DNA of 36,265 nucleotides from Actinomycetota bacterium (GCA_030123765.1 JASJXX010000020.1:1-36265), one strand, 5' to 3'; counted from the first letter of the stretch, positions 22,864 through 31,567 are shown. Numbers and translations are program-made. Notes: generated from the letters alone by a model not told the origin.

Positions 22864-23814
22864 TCAGTTCTCGCCGGTGTAGGTGTACCAGATGACTGCG
22901 TTCCCGAGCGTGTCCGACACGATGACCGTGTCCCCCCCGTTCGACCAGACGGCGCCATCGTTGCACCAGTGGATGGCGCTGACCGTCCCACCTGCGCACC
23001 CCGTGATCACTGTCACCGTGTCGCCGGGAGCAAGGACGGTCCCGGAAGGAAAGGTCAACCGGTTGCGAGAGCTCTCATCGCGAAGCACCCACCCGGACAA
23101 CGACACGCGTCCGTAGCCCTCATTCGTGATCGTGACCCACTCGTTCTCGAGGTTGTCGTCGTCGGGGCCAGGAGGGTCGAACTGGATTTCAGAGACTCTG
23201 ATGACGGGTCTGTCCGCGCTCGTTCCTTCGGCGTCGCCACAGACGAAGGTTCCCCACATACCCCGTCCCGATTGGAACGCTGTCGCCTCAAGGGCCTTGA
23301 AGGTGCGCTCGTACGCATGCCCGTTCTGCAACCCGATGGCGTTCCCCTGTGCAACCATCATCGAGTTGATGAATATCGGTCCCTCCGCCGTCTCGAGGAG
23401 GAGGTATCGAAGGAGGCGACCGAACGCGTCGGTGTCCTCCCCTCCTGAGACGAGCACGACATCTTTCCCAGCGATGGCATTCGCCAGCAGGGCCGTTGCG
23501 TCGGGACCCCAACACTCGGACATCTCGGGCGCGTTGATACCGAGGAGACGGACATCGTGCGGGGCCCCGTCGATGCGCATCTTCACGGTGTCTCCGTCTG
23601 TGACAGAGATCACCGAGCCCATGACACGTTCCTCTGGCGGCGGAAGCGTCGGAGGAACGCTCGTCACCCTCGCTACACCGACTGCTGTCGTCGTCGTAGA
23701 CGCCACATCGAAGACTTCGGGCGTCGGGCGCGTGTTGCATCCCCCTGCCACCAGCGCGAGAGCGAGGAGGAGGACGAGGAGACCAACCCCCCTGTGTACG
23801 GCGTGTCGGCGCAT
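22864..23814 (-). CDS. Secreted lipoprotein: thermonuclease (SNase-like) plus lamin-tail domain
   Basis: A 316-residue lipoprotein. The signal peptide ends in the lipobox VAGGC (Cys26), followed by a Thr/Pro-rich linker. The SNase domain (about 65-185) keeps the catalytic-site pattern: DGDT (73-76), Arg89 and Glu97 in RLLGINAPE, and Arg133 in FGRLLRY. The Asp usually found in DTPE is Asn (INAPE). The C-terminal ~115 residues form a lamin-tail (LTD) beta domain: VSEIQFDPPG, ENEWVTITN, LSGWVLRDES, FPSGTVLAPGDTVTV and NDGAVWSNGGDTVIV. It would be a membrane-anchored nuclease for extracellular DNA or RNA. ATG 23814 is exactly 6 bases after TACCGT with no ribosome-binding site. It is divergent from the SDR at 23909. 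Confidence 0.85.
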   Translation of the reverse strand: MRRHAVHRGVGLLVLLLALALVAGGCNTRPTPEVFDVASTTTTAVGVARVTSVPPTLPPPEERVMGSVISVTDGDTVKMRIDGAPHDVRLLGINAPEMSECWGPDATALLANAIAGKDVVLVSGGEDTDAFGRLLRYLLLETAEGPIFINSMMVAQGNAIGLQNGHAYERTFKALEATAFQSGRGMWGTFVCGDAEGTSADRPVIRVSEIQFDPPGPDDDNLENEWVTITNEGYGRVSLSGWVLRDESSRNRLTFPSGTVLAPGDTVTVITGCAGGTVSAIHWCNDGAVWSNGGDTVIVSDTLGNAVIWYTYTGEN

Positions 23815-23820
23815 GACGCA

Positions 23821-23826
23821 ACGGTA
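23821..23826 (-). promoter_or_regulatory. Predicted -10 box of a leaderless SNase transcript
   Basis: On the minus strand TACCGT is followed by 6 bases and ATG 23814. No Shine-Dalgarno is present. Confidence 0.5.
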
Positions 23827-23871
23827 CCCGGCGTTCCGAGGAAGTTGCGCCGACCCAACGCACACCGGCTC

Positions 23872-23877
23872 TAGAGT
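23872..23877 (+). promoter_or_regulatory. Predicted -10 box for the SDR at 23909
   Basis: TAGAGT begins 37 bases before GTG 23909. The next SDR has the same hexamer 36 bases before its ATG. A leader of about 25 bases includes the GGAGG ribosome-binding site. Confidence 0.4.
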
Positions 23878-23908
23878 CCTCATCCCGACAAACTTGGAGG
23901 AACAGCAC

Positions 23909-24673
23909 GTGGCGGATCTCTTCGACCTCACCAGCAAGAACGCCCTCATCACGGGGGGCAACAACGGTATCGGACTCGGAATGGCGGAGGGGCTCGCCGC
24001 CGCAGGCGCGTCCGTCGCGATCTGGGGGCGGAACGCCGAGCGGAACGCCACAGCGCGGGACGTGATCGCCGCGTACGGAGTCGACGCGTACGCATTCGAG
24101 GTTGACGTTGCGTCCGAGGAGGAAGTTGTCGACGCGTTCGCAGCGACCGTCGAGACGCTCGGGCACCTTGACTCGGTCTTCGCAAACGCGGGAGTCGGAG
24201 CCCTCGCCACACCTTTCGGTGCGATGACGACCGACGAGTGGCGTCGGGTCTTCGCCGTCAACATGGAGGGCGTGTTCTGGACCTTCAGGGAAGCTGTCAA
24301 CCACATGCAGCCCAGAGGCGCCGGTTCGCTCGTGGTCACGTCTTCGGTCTCTGCCGACATGGGATTTCCACGGGGGGAGCACTACGCGGCCACGAAAGCG
24401 GGGGTGCGCGCCCTGATCCAGGGACTCGCCGTAGAGTACGGACGGCACGGGATCCGGGCGAACGCGGTGTCACCCGGCTGGGTCGTCACCGGGATGACCG
24501 AGTCCTTCATTGAAGGGGACCAGTTCGAGGCGAACGTGAAACCGAGGATCCCCGCCGGTCGATGGGGGGCCCCGGAGGACTTCGCAGGGATCGCGGTGTA
24601 TCTGGCTTCGGACGCGTCCCGCTGGCATACCGGGGACACCATCACGATCGATGGTGGCTATCTCCAGTTCTGA
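23909..24673 (+). CDS. Short-chain dehydrogenase/reductase (SDR)
   Basis: A 254-residue classical SDR: cofactor motif TGGNNGIG at 15-22, NAG at 93-95, Ser near 146, Tyr159/Lys163 of the YxxxK motif, and the C-terminal DTITIDGGYLQF block that closes most 3-ketoacyl-type reductases. The strand after the glycine motif ends IWGRN, favouring NADPH. GTG 23909 follows TTGGAGGA 9-10 bases upstream. It opens a plus-strand run of lipid-degradation genes, though a separate promoter precedes the next SDR. The substrate is unknown; gluconate- or 3-oxoacyl-type compounds are usual for such proteins. Confidence 0.85.
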   Translation: MADLFDLTSKNALITGGNNGIGLGMAEGLAAAGASVAIWGRNAERNATARDVIAAYGVDAYAFEVDVASEEEVVDAFAATVETLGHLDSVFANAGVGALATPFGAMTTDEWRRVFAVNMEGVFWTFREAVNHMQPRGAGSLVVTSSVSADMGFPRGEHYAATKAGVRALIQGLAVEYGRHGIRANAVSPGWVVTGMTESFIEGDQFEANVKPRIPAGRWGAPEDFAGIAVYLASDASRWHTGDTITIDGGYLQF

Positions 24674-24691
24674 CCGAGGCCTCCAGAAGCC

Positions 24692-24715
24692 ACCGATCGG
24701 AGTCATCGGTAGAGT
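24692..24715 (+). promoter_or_regulatory. Possible operator and -10 box before the SDR/thiolase operon
   Basis: ACCGAT (24692-24697) and ATCGGT (24705-24710) form an inverted repeat with a 7-base spacer. TAGAGT (24710-24715), a possible -10 box 36 bases before ATG 24746, overlaps its right arm. A TetR-type repressor site would look like this, but a six-base arm can arise by chance. Confidence 0.3.
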
Positions 24716-24745
24716 GCCGAACACCGAACGAGCGAGGCAGGACCC

Positions 24746-25660
24746 ATGATCACATTCGATGAACAGGTAGCAATCGTCACAGGTGCAGGGCACGGACTGG
24801 GGAGGTCCCACGCACTCGCGTTGGCCGAACGTGGGGCGCGGGTCGTGGTGAACGACCTGGGTAGCTCGCGAGACGGAACCGGTGCATCCTCAGAGGCGGC
24901 GCGCGTGGTCGTCGCTGAGATCCATGCCAGTGGGGGAGACGCGTTCGCCAACGGCGCAGACGTCACCGATGAAGCCGCGATCGCATCGATGGTTGAGGCG
25001 ACCATCGAGCGCTGGGGCCGCGTCGACATACTCATCAACAACGCCGGCATCCTGCGTGACAAGTCCTTCGCCAAGATGGAGCAGGAAGACTTCGATCTCG
25101 TCGTCAAGGTGCACCTCACGGGCACCGCGATCTGCACGAAGGCAGTCTGGGGCCAGATGCGCGAGCAGAAGTACGGCCGAATCGTGGTCACCACATCTTC
25201 CTCAGGTCTGTACGGGAACTTCGGCCAGGCGAACTATGGAGCGGCGAAGCTTGCCGTGGTCGGGCTGATGAACACTCTGCGCTCAGAGGGGGAGAAGTAC
25301 GGCATCCGCATCAACGCGCTCTCGCCGGTCGCGCACACGCGTATGACCGACGATCTCCTCCCTCCCGAGGCGAAAGTGCTGCTCAAGCCCGAAGAAGTGA
25401 CTCCGGGTGTGTTGTTCCTCGTCTCCCGGGATGCTCCCAACGGTGTGGTTCTCGCAGCGGGTGCAGGCGGATTCGCGTCAGTTCACATCTATGAGACCGA
25501 TGGCATCTGGCTACCGCCGGGGGAGAGGACCCCGGAGAACATCGCTAGCCGTTTCGATGAGATCCTTGACCCTGAAGGTCACCAGGAGTATGCAGGCGGG
25601 AGCGAGCAGTCGATGAAATTCATGCAGAAGGCCATCGCTGGCCTCCAGGAAGAGAACTGA
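24746..25660 (+). CDS. SDR of the multifunctional-enzyme-2 / Hsd4B type (3-hydroxyacyl-CoA dehydrogenase-like)
   Basis: A 304-residue SDR longer than the classical type. TGAGHGLG is at 12-19, [11 protein letters not shown] at 36-46, [11 protein letters not shown] at 98-108, [18 protein letters not shown] near 151-168 (Tyr164, Lys168). The RDKSF after NNAGIL and the extended C-terminus are typical of the dehydrogenase part of peroxisomal MFE-2 and of mycobacterial Hsd4B-like proteins, which oxidise (3R)-hydroxyacyl-CoA or 17-hydroxysteroid intermediates. The thiolase follows after 8 bases. ATG 24746 has GAGGCAGGA upstream. Substrate assignment to steroid or fatty-acyl chains is inference from family and neighbours. 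Confidence 0.82.
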   Translation: MITFDEQVAIVTGAGHGLGRSHALALAERGARVVVNDLGSSRDGTGASSEAARVVVAEIHASGGDAFANGADVTDEAAIASMVEATIERWGRVDILINNAGILRDKSFAKMEQEDFDLVVKVHLTGTAICTKAVWGQMREQKYGRIVVTTSSSGLYGNFGQANYGAAKLAVVGLMNTLRSEGEKYGIRINALSPVAHTRMTDDLLPPEAKVLLKPEEVTPGVLFLVSRDAPNGVVLAAGAGGFASVHIYETDGIWLPPGERTPENIASRFDEILDPEGHQEYAGGSEQSMKFMQKAIAGLQEEN

Positions 25661-25668
25661 GGGAGACC

Positions 25669-26850
25669 ATGAAGGAAGCAGTGATCGTATCGGTGGCGCG
25701 TACACCGATCGGCAAGGCCTATCGAGGGGCGTTCAACAATCTCGAGGCGCCGAGCCTCGCTGCGGTGCCGATTGCAGCGGCAGTGGATCGAGCGGGCATC
25801 GACGTTGCCGAGGTTGATGACGTGATCATGGGATGCGCCATGGCCCAGGGCACGCAGTTCCTCAACATCGGCAGGCTCTCGGCGCTTGCCGCCGGGCTCC
25901 CTACGTCGGTCAGTGGCATGACGATCGACCGACAGTGCTCCTCCGGCATGATGGCGATCGCCACCGCAGCGAAACAGATCATCGTCGACGACATGCAGAT
26001 CGTCGTCGCCGGGGGCGTCGAATCGATCTCCCTTGCCCAGAACGAGCACACGAACACCTTCCGTCTCATCGACCCTGCCCTCGTCGCGATGCATCCCGCT
26101 GCCTACATGCCGATGCTCGGGACGGCCGACGTCGTCGCGGAGAGGTTCGGCATCTCACGCGAAGCGCAGGACGCGTACGGGTACCAATCCCAGATGCGCA
26201 CCGCAGCGGCACAGGAGGCGGCCGCGTTCGACGATGAGATCATCCCGGTCACCGCGACCCAACACGTCACCGACCGTGCAAGCGGCACAACGTCCTCCGT
26301 CGAGGTGACGCTTGCCAGGGATGAGGGGAACCGGCCCGCGACGACCATCGAGGGTCTCGCCGGCTTGCGAACGGTGATCGAGGGTGGCACGATCACGGCC
26401 GGGAACGCAAGCCAGCTCTCGGACGGTGCCGCAGCAACGGTCGTCATGGACGCCCGCGTCGCCCACGAACGAGGACTTGAGCCACTGGGCTACTACCGGG
26501 GGATGGCCGTGGCGGGCGTCGACCCCGACATCATGGGGATTGGCCCCGTGTTCGCCGTCCCGAAATTGCTCGACAAGGCCGGATTGTCCATGGGCGACAT
26601 CGACCTGTGGGAGCTCAACGAAGCATTTGCTGTCCAGGTCCTGTACTGCAGGGACGAACTCGGGATCCCCGACGAGATCCTCAACGTCAACGGCGGGTCG
26701 ATCTCGATCGGCCACCCCTACGGCATGACGGGGGCGCGCATGGTGATGCACACGCTCATCGAAGGGAAGCGCCGCGGCGCGAAATATGTCGTGTCGACGA
26801 TGTGTGTCGGCGGCGGGATGGGTGCGGCAGGCCTGTTCGAGGTCATCTGA
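25669..26850 (+). CDS. Acetyl-CoA C-acyltransferase (thiolase)
   Basis: A 393-residue thiolase with a complete active site: nucleophilic Cys90 in [15 protein letters not shown] in ELNEAFAVQ, His near 349 in [10 protein letters not shown], and the second Cys near 379 in TMCVGGGMG. Degradative thiolases cleave 3-ketoacyl-CoA with CoA to give acetyl-CoA (or propionyl-CoA) and a shorter acyl-CoA; the reverse condensation is possible. The start follows GAGGGAGA, and the gene overlaps the next one by a single base (TGATG). Its place after an Hsd4B-like SDR and before a quinone oxidoreductase, MaoC hydratase and acyl-CoA dehydrogenases supports a degradative role. Confidence 0.92.
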   Translation: MKEAVIVSVARTPIGKAYRGAFNNLEAPSLAAVPIAAAVDRAGIDVAEVDDVIMGCAMAQGTQFLNIGRLSALAAGLPTSVSGMTIDRQCSSGMMAIATAAKQIIVDDMQIVVAGGVESISLAQNEHTNTFRLIDPALVAMHPAAYMPMLGTADVVAERFGISREAQDAYGYQSQMRTAAAQEAAAFDDEIIPVTATQHVTDRASGTTSSVEVTLARDEGNRPATTIEGLAGLRTVIEGGTITAGNASQLSDGAAATVVMDARVAHERGLEPLGYYRGMAVAGVDPDIMGIGPVFAVPKLLDKAGLSMGDIDLWELNEAFAVQVLYCRDELGIPDEILNVNGGSISIGHPYGMTGARMVMHTLIEGKRRGAKYVVSTMCVGGGMGAAGLFEVI

Positions 26851-27830
26851 TGCGGGCGGTCCTGTGCACCGAGTACGGGTCACACGACAAGCTCGTCCTC
26901 GGTGATCTCCCCGATCCGGTTCCAGGGCCCGGGCAGGTGCTCATCGACGTGCACGCAGCGAGCCTCAACTTCCCTGACCTGCTCGTCATCCACGGGCTTT
27001 ATCAGTACAAGCCTGAGCCGCCGTTCACCCCGGGCGCAGAGGCGGCAGGCGTCGTCGCCGCCGTCGGTGACGGGGTGAATGATTGCTTCGTAGGGCAGCG
27101 AGTGACCTCCTTCGGCGTGATCGGCGCATTCGCGCAGAAGCGTGTCGCGGACCGATCCATGGTGATAGCGATCCCCGATGAGATCAGCTTCGCTACGGCA
27201 GCCGCGATGACGATGGCCTACGGAACGTCGTATCACGCCCTCGTGCAACGAGGCAGCCTCACGAGTGGTGAGACGCTGCTCGTGCTTGGTGCGGCAGGTG
27301 GTGTCGGCTCCGCTGCCATCGAGATCGGAAAGAACCTGGGTGCCACAGTCATCGCAGCCGCGAGCAGCGATGAGAAACTCGCGTTCTGCACATCGCTCGG
27401 AGCTGACCACACGATCAACTACTCCACCGATGATCTCAGGGCACGAGTGAAGGAACTCACGGGCGGCACCGGCGCGGATGTCATCTACGACCCGGTCGGC
27501 GGTGATCTCAGCGAGTCTGCGTTCCGATCGATCGCGTGGGGTGGGAGATATCTCGTCATCGGGTTCGCCTCCGGCGACGTCTTCAAGTTGCCGTTGAATC
27601 TGCCTCTCTTGAAGGGCGCGTCGGCTGTCGGCGTGTTCTGGGGCTCATTCACCGCGCACGAACCGGAGACCGCGGCCGCGAATCTTGTCGAGATCAGCCG
27701 GATGGTCATCAACGGTGCACTCAATCCCGCGATCACGGCGACCTTCCCTCTGGAGAGGGTGACCGCCGCTTACGAGCTCCTGGCGAGTCGCAGGGCGATG
27801 GGGAAGCTCGTGCTGGAGATAAGCGCCTGA
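26850..27830 (+). CDS. NADPH:quinone oxidoreductase-like zinc-independent MDR protein
   Basis: A 326-residue medium-chain reductase. N-terminal GroES-like features are VHAASLNFPDLLVIHGLY and PFTPGAEAAGVV; the cofactor motif GAAGGVGSAA is near 148-157; GADHTINY and VIYDPVGG follow. The structural and catalytic zinc ligands of alcohol dehydrogenases are missing, as in quinone oxidoreductases and enoyl reductases. The family reduces quinones or conjugated carbonyls with NADPH. ATG 26850 shares its first base with the thiolase stop, so translation is probably coupled. The next gene is convergent. The substrate cannot be assigned; within this cluster an enoyl-type substrate is plausible. Confidence 0.87.
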   Translation: MRAVLCTEYGSHDKLVLGDLPDPVPGPGQVLIDVHAASLNFPDLLVIHGLYQYKPEPPFTPGAEAAGVVAAVGDGVNDCFVGQRVTSFGVIGAFAQKRVADRSMVIAIPDEISFATAAAMTMAYGTSYHALVQRGSLTSGETLLVLGAAGGVGSAAIEIGKNLGATVIAAASSDEKLAFCTSLGADHTINYSTDDLRARVKELTGGTGADVIYDPVGGDLSESAFRSIAWGGRYLVIGFASGDVFKLPLNLPLLKGASAVGVFWGSFTAHEPETAAANLVEISRMVINGALNPAITATFPLERVTAAYELLASRRAMGKLVLEISA

Positions 27831-27854
27831 CGGCGGACTCTCTCTCCAGTCGTG

Positions 27855-28640
27855 TCACTCTGCACGGGTCACCTGATCGTTGAGCGACTGCATCCCTGCA
27901 ATCCAGCGGTCGTAGTCCAATGCCTTGTGCTGGAAGTAGTCCCGGACAGCGGGATGGGGGAGAATCAGGAACGTCTCTTCGCGGATACCGGCGATGACAG
28001 AGTCAGCGACGTCATCGACGTCGATAGCGAGCCCCTCGACCCAGTCGCGCATCGCGTCGGTGTGACCGGAGAAGGCGTCAAGCATCGGTGTGGAGACGAA
28101 CATCGGGCAGAGGCACGAGACCCTGATGCCCCGGCTTCCGTAGGTGACCGAGATCCATTCGGCCAGTGCCACCGCGGCGTGTTTCGTCACCGAGTACGGC
28201 GCCGCGCCGATGTTCGTGAGAAGGCCGGCAGCCGAAGCAGTCGTCAGGATGTAGCCCTCACCGCGATCGAGCATTCCCGGCAGGGCGTGGCGTGTGGCGT
28301 AGACGTGCGCCATGACGTTCACGTCCCAGGTGCGCTGCCAATCCTCGTTCGTGGCATCGACGGATCCGCCCGTCGGGATGCCCGCGTTGAGGCAGAGGAC
28401 GTCGATACGTCCATACTCAGCCTCGACCTCTCCGAGCACTTCGACGGTCGCCCCCTCATCGGCCACGTCGAGCGTGAACGCATCGCCGTCGATGCGAGAG
28501 GCGACGGAGCGAGCCGCGCCTCCGTCGATGTCGCAGACGATCACCCTCTCGGCACCCTCCGAAGCGAATCGGCGTGCCATGGCGGCGCCAATGCCGCTCG
28601 CTCCGCCGGTGACGACGACGACGCGTCCTTTGATCTCCAC
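27855..28640 (-). CDS. Short-chain dehydrogenase/reductase (SDR)
   Basis: A 261-residue classical SDR with TGGASGIG at 11-18, CDIDG ending strand two (NAD-type acidic residue), LNAG near 84-87, Ser136 and Tyr149/Lys153. The C-terminal region lacks the usual GGxxxD closing block and instead continues with DVADSVIAGIREETFLILPHP, a form common among actinobacterial SDRs annotated as acyl-CoA or steroid-linked. GTG 28640 has a perfect GAGGAGG 8 bases upstream. It lies on the minus strand, between the plus-strand thiolase/oxidoreductase unit and the MaoC gene, with which it shares a divergent 104-base promoter region. Confidence 0.84.
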   Translation of the reverse strand: MEIKGRVVVVTGGASGIGAAMARRFASEGAERVIVCDIDGGAARSVASRIDGDAFTLDVADEGATVEVLGEVEAEYGRIDVLCLNAGIPTGGSVDATNEDWQRTWDVNVMAHVYATRHALPGMLDRGEGYILTTASAAGLLTNIGAAPYSVTKHAAVALAEWISVTYGSRGIRVSCLCPMFVSTPMLDAFSGHTDAMRDWVEGLAIDVDDVADSVIAGIREETFLILPHPAVRDYFQHKALDYDRWIAGMQSLNDQVTRAE

Positions 28641-28744
28641 AGTCGAACCTCCTCGCTCCGAGCATCATCGCAGGTGGTAGTACGGTAGGGAGCCTTCGAT
28701 GCCCGTCGAGAATTGACAACCGATAGTCGAAAGCTGAGAAACAC

Positions 28745-29212
28745 ATGCCAGTAGTACCTGCCGCAGAGCTCGAGAGTCACATCGGGGAGGAGACCGGACG
28801 TTCGGAGTGGTTCACCATCGACCAGGCGAGGATCAGCCAGTTCGCTGACGCGACATGTGACCAACAGTGGATCCACGTCGATCCCGACGCGGCGGCACAG
28901 GGTCCCTTCGGCACCACAATCGCCCACGGCTTCTTGACCCTTTCGTTGCTGAGCTACCTGTCGTCAGGCTCGATGCTCCTCCCCAGCGGTGCCGTGATGT
29001 ACCTCAACTACGGCAGCGACAAGGTTCGGTTCCTCAATCCTGTGCCCGTCGACGCGAAGATCCGGGCGATCTGCGTCCTCAAGGACATTCGGCAGAAAGC
29101 AGAAGGCCAGATCCTGATCACCATGACGGTGACCGTGGAGATTGAAGGGCAGGAGAAGCCCGCCCTCGTCGCCGAACTGCTCACGCTCGCCATCATGGGT
29201 CCGGCGGAGTGA
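28745..29212 (+). CDS. MaoC-like (R)-specific enoyl-CoA hydratase, single hotdog domain
   Basis: A 155-residue hotdog protein with the hydratase-2 motif: the catalytic Asp39 and His44 in ATCDQQWIHVDPDAA and FGTTIAHGFLTLSLL after it. Typical members hydrate trans-2-enoyl-CoA to (3R)-hydroxyacyl-CoA, matching the (3R)-type dehydrogenase at 24746. It overlaps the acyl-CoA dehydrogenase downstream by 4 bases (GTGA), so both are translated together and the pair performs successive steps: dehydrogenation, then hydration. A TTGACA lies at 28713, but no -10 box fits it well. Only a weak GAGAA precedes ATG 28745. Confidence 0.87.
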   Translation: MPVVPAAELESHIGEETGRSEWFTIDQARISQFADATCDQQWIHVDPDAAAQGPFGTTIAHGFLTLSLLSYLSSGSMLLPSGAVMYLNYGSDKVRFLNPVPVDAKIRAICVLKDIRQKAEGQILITMTVTVEIEGQEKPALVAELLTLAIMGPAE

Positions 29213-30414
29213 GCGAGCCCCGGGACGAAGCAGGCGAGGTCGGCAGAGCGCTCGACACGCTGCTCGGCACCTACCCACCCGGGACGACCGAGCCGAAGGA
29301 ATTCTGGGGCGCCCAGTTCGATGCAGGCTTGGCGTGGGTCGACTTCCCCCCGGGGGAGGGGGGCCTCGGCGTGAGCCCCAGCCTGAATGAACTCGTCTCC
29401 CGGCGCCTCGGCGACGCAGACGCTCCCACGTGGAACAGGACCGCGAACATCCTGGGTATCGGCATGGGAGCCGGCGTACTCGCCGCCCACGGCACCCGCG
29501 AGCAGCGTCGCCGCTGGCTCCGCCCCATGTTCACGATGGAGGAGATCTGGTGCCAGATGTTCTCCGAGCCGGGCGCAGGATCCGACGTCGCGAGTCTTGC
29601 GACAAGAGCGGTGAGGGACGGTGACGAGTGGATCGTCAACGGTCAGAAGACGTGGACGACGCTCGCGCATCTCGCCACCTGGGGGCTGCTCGTCACCCGC
29701 ACCGACCCCGACCAGCCGAAGCACAGGGGTATGACCTACTTCGTTGTGGACATGAGAGCCGAAGGTGTCGACGTCAGGCCCCTCCATCAGATCACCGGTG
29801 AGGCCGAGTTCAACGAGGTCTTCTTCGACGACGTCCGCATCCCGGACGACCAGCGAATCGATGACGTCGGCGCAGGGTGGCGGGTGGTTATGACGACGCT
29901 CATGAATGAACGTGTCGCGATCGGCGGTCGGACAGTCCCGCGAAACAGCGGGATGATTGGTGTTGCCATGGAGACATGGAACGAGTCCGGATCGGGCGAT
30001 GTCGGAACGCGCAGGGAGCTCGCCCGGCTCTGGGGTGAGGTTGAGGCGATGCGCCTCACGACGCTGCGAGCTGCCGAGAACATGCGAACCGGCGTGCCGG
30101 GCCCCGAAGGCGCCACGGCCAAACTCGCGTGGGCCAGCCTCAACAAGGAGGTGACGTCGTTCACCGTATCGATGCTCGGCCTCGAGGGAGCCCTCATCCC
30201 TGAGGGTTACACCCTCGAACCGACAACATACGACACGCGCGAGGTCGAGCGGGTGATGAGCCCCCAACGCGCCTTCCTCCGGGCGAGGGCCAACAGCATT
30301 GAGGGGGGAACGTCGGAGATCATGCGCAACATTCTTGGCGAGCGCGTGCTCGGGCTCCCGGGCGAGCCGCGGGTTGATAAGGATCTGCCATGGAAGGACG
30401 TGCCCCGTGGCTGA
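29209..30414 (+). CDS. Acyl-CoA dehydrogenase, catalytic subunit of a predicted pair
   Basis: A 401-residue FadE-type flavoenzyme. Present are MFSEPGAGSDVAS (acyl-CoA/FAD loop), NGQKTWTT, the central beta domain, and the C-terminal SIEGGTSEIMRNILGERVLG with Glu365 in the position of the catalytic base of medium-chain acyl-CoA dehydrogenase. It removes hydrogen from C2-C3 of an acyl-CoA and passes electrons to ETF. The usual N-terminal helical region is present but short. GTG 29209 overlaps the MaoC stop (GTGA). The next gene, another acyl-CoA dehydrogenase-fold protein, starts within its last codons (8-base overlap), and the two probably form one heteromeric enzyme. Confidence 0.88.
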   Translation: MSEPRDEAGEVGRALDTLLGTYPPGTTEPKEFWGAQFDAGLAWVDFPPGEGGLGVSPSLNELVSRRLGDADAPTWNRTANILGIGMGAGVLAAHGTREQRRRWLRPMFTMEEIWCQMFSEPGAGSDVASLATRAVRDGDEWIVNGQKTWTTLAHLATWGLLVTRTDPDQPKHRGMTYFVVDMRAEGVDVRPLHQITGEAEFNEVFFDDVRIPDDQRIDDVGAGWRVVMTTLMNERVAIGGRTVPRNSGMIGVAMETWNESGSGDVGTRRELARLWGEVEAMRLTTLRAAENMRTGVPGPEGATAKLAWASLNKEVTSFTVSMLGLEGALIPEGYTLEPTTYDTREVERVMSPQRAFLRARANSIEGGTSEIMRNILGERVLGLPGEPRVDKDLPWKDVPRG

Positions 30415-31525
30415 TCGCGTCGTCTCTGCTCGAACGCAGGAACAGGAGATGCTCGCTGACACAGTGCGATCGTTCCTGGAGGCGACCGTCGAAATGGACT
30501 CCGTCCGCGAGGCCTCCCTCGCCCGGGGTGCGATCCACCGCCCCGCGTGGGAGGGGCTTGCAGAGTTGGGAGTCGTGGGACTCCACATCCCTGAGGCGTA
30601 CGGCGGAGCAGGGTACTCGTTCGTGGAGACCGCGATCGTGTTCGAGGAGCTCGGCCGGCGGGTCGTTCCTCTCCCCCTCCTGTCGTGCGTGCTTGCCTCT
30701 GCTGCGATCCTTGCAGCAGGCACGGAGAGCCAGAAGGCCCGGTACCTGCCACCGATCGCGTCAGGTGGGTGTATTGCTTCCCTCGCCGTGTTCGAGAGCG
30801 CTCACGATCTCTCTCCCCTCGCGACCAGAGCGGTACCCGACGGCGACGGCTGGCGGCTCTCAGGCACCAAGCGTTACGTGACGGATGCCTCGCGCGCCGA
30901 GGCCTTCGTCGTCGCGGCGACCACGGGCGACGGGGTCGGGCTCTTCTTCGTACAGGCTGGAGCGGACGGTGTCACGGTCACTCCCACACCGTCGCTCGAC
31001 GCGACGCGCCCACTCGGCGAGGTCGCTCTCGACGGGGCACTCGTCAGCGAAGACGCGTACCTCGGCGGAGCAGCGAACGGCGAAGCCCTCAGGTCGGCTC
31101 TCGACGCAGGTGTCGTCGCCCTTGCACAAGAGCAGGCTGGTGGCGCCCAGCGGTGTCTCGAGATCTCCGTAGAGCACGCCAAGTCCCGGTTCCAGTTTGG
31201 CCGTGCGATCGGCTCCTTCCAGGCTGTCAAGCACATGTGTGCCGACATGCTGGTCGCCGTAGAGCACGCCAAGTCCGCGGCGTGGCATGCAGCACGTACG
31301 CTCGAGGACCCCGAGGAGAGCCCCATTGCGGTCCCGCTCGCAAAGTCTGTCTGCTCAGACGCCTACGTATATGTCGCGGGGGAGATGATCCAGATACTCG
31401 GTGGGCTCGGATTCACGTGGGAGCACGACGCCCACCTGTACTTCAAGCGGGCGAAGTCGAACTCCCTCCTCCTTGGATCCGTCGACTCTCATCGGGATCG
31501 CCTCAGTGACGCAATAGGCATCTGA
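30407..31525 (+). CDS. Acyl-CoA dehydrogenase-fold protein lacking the catalytic Glu (second subunit)
   Basis: A 372-residue acyl-CoA dehydrogenase-fold protein with an ordinary N-terminal domain (GLHIPEAYGGAGYSFVETA), middle domain (LSGTKRYVTDA) and the flavin-binding RFQFGRAIGSFQAVKH and ILGGLGFTWEHDAHLYFKRAK. Where the catalytic Glu should lie it reads SNSLLLGSVDSHRDRL, and the alternative position used by isovaleryl-CoA dehydrogenase (LDxER) reads ALDAGVV, so neither base is present. Mycobacterial FadE pairs for cholesterol side chains are alpha2-beta2 enzymes in which one subunit supplies the base, and this gene fits the non-catalytic partner. GTG 30407 lies inside the previous gene's end (8-base overlap). 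The aceA gene is convergent. Confidence 0.85.
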   Translation: MADRVVSARTQEQEMLADTVRSFLEATVEMDSVREASLARGAIHRPAWEGLAELGVVGLHIPEAYGGAGYSFVETAIVFEELGRRVVPLPLLSCVLASAAILAAGTESQKARYLPPIASGGCIASLAVFESAHDLSPLATRAVPDGDGWRLSGTKRYVTDASRAEAFVVAATTGDGVGLFFVQAGADGVTVTPTPSLDATRPLGEVALDGALVSEDAYLGGAANGEALRSALDAGVVALAQEQAGGAQRCLEISVEHAKSRFQFGRAIGSFQAVKHMCADMLVAVEHAKSAAWHAARTLEDPEESPIAVPLAKSVCSDAYVYVAGEMIQILGGLGFTWEHDAHLYFKRAKSNSLLLGSVDSHRDRLSDAIGI

Positions 31526-31529
31526 CTGC

Positions 31530-31556
31530 CCGCTCCTCACTCAAGACCAGGGGCGG
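31530..31556. terminator. Weak hairpin between convergent FadE-type and aceA genes
   Basis: Arms 31530-31536 and 31550-31556 pair over 7 positions with one G-U, loop of 13 bases. It sits in the 42-base gap between convergent stops. No T-run is present. Confidence 0.3.
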
Positions 31557-31567
31557 CCGGGCGCGAT

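Noticed and set aside
28713-28718. TTGACA as the -35 box of the MaoC gene
   Set aside because: No TANNNT hexamer lies 16-19 bases downstream of it before the ATG.
29008-30723. 571-codon open frame antisense to the MaoC and acyl-CoA dehydrogenase genes
   Set aside because: Low-complexity composition with no motif; it mirrors GC-biased codons of the real genes.
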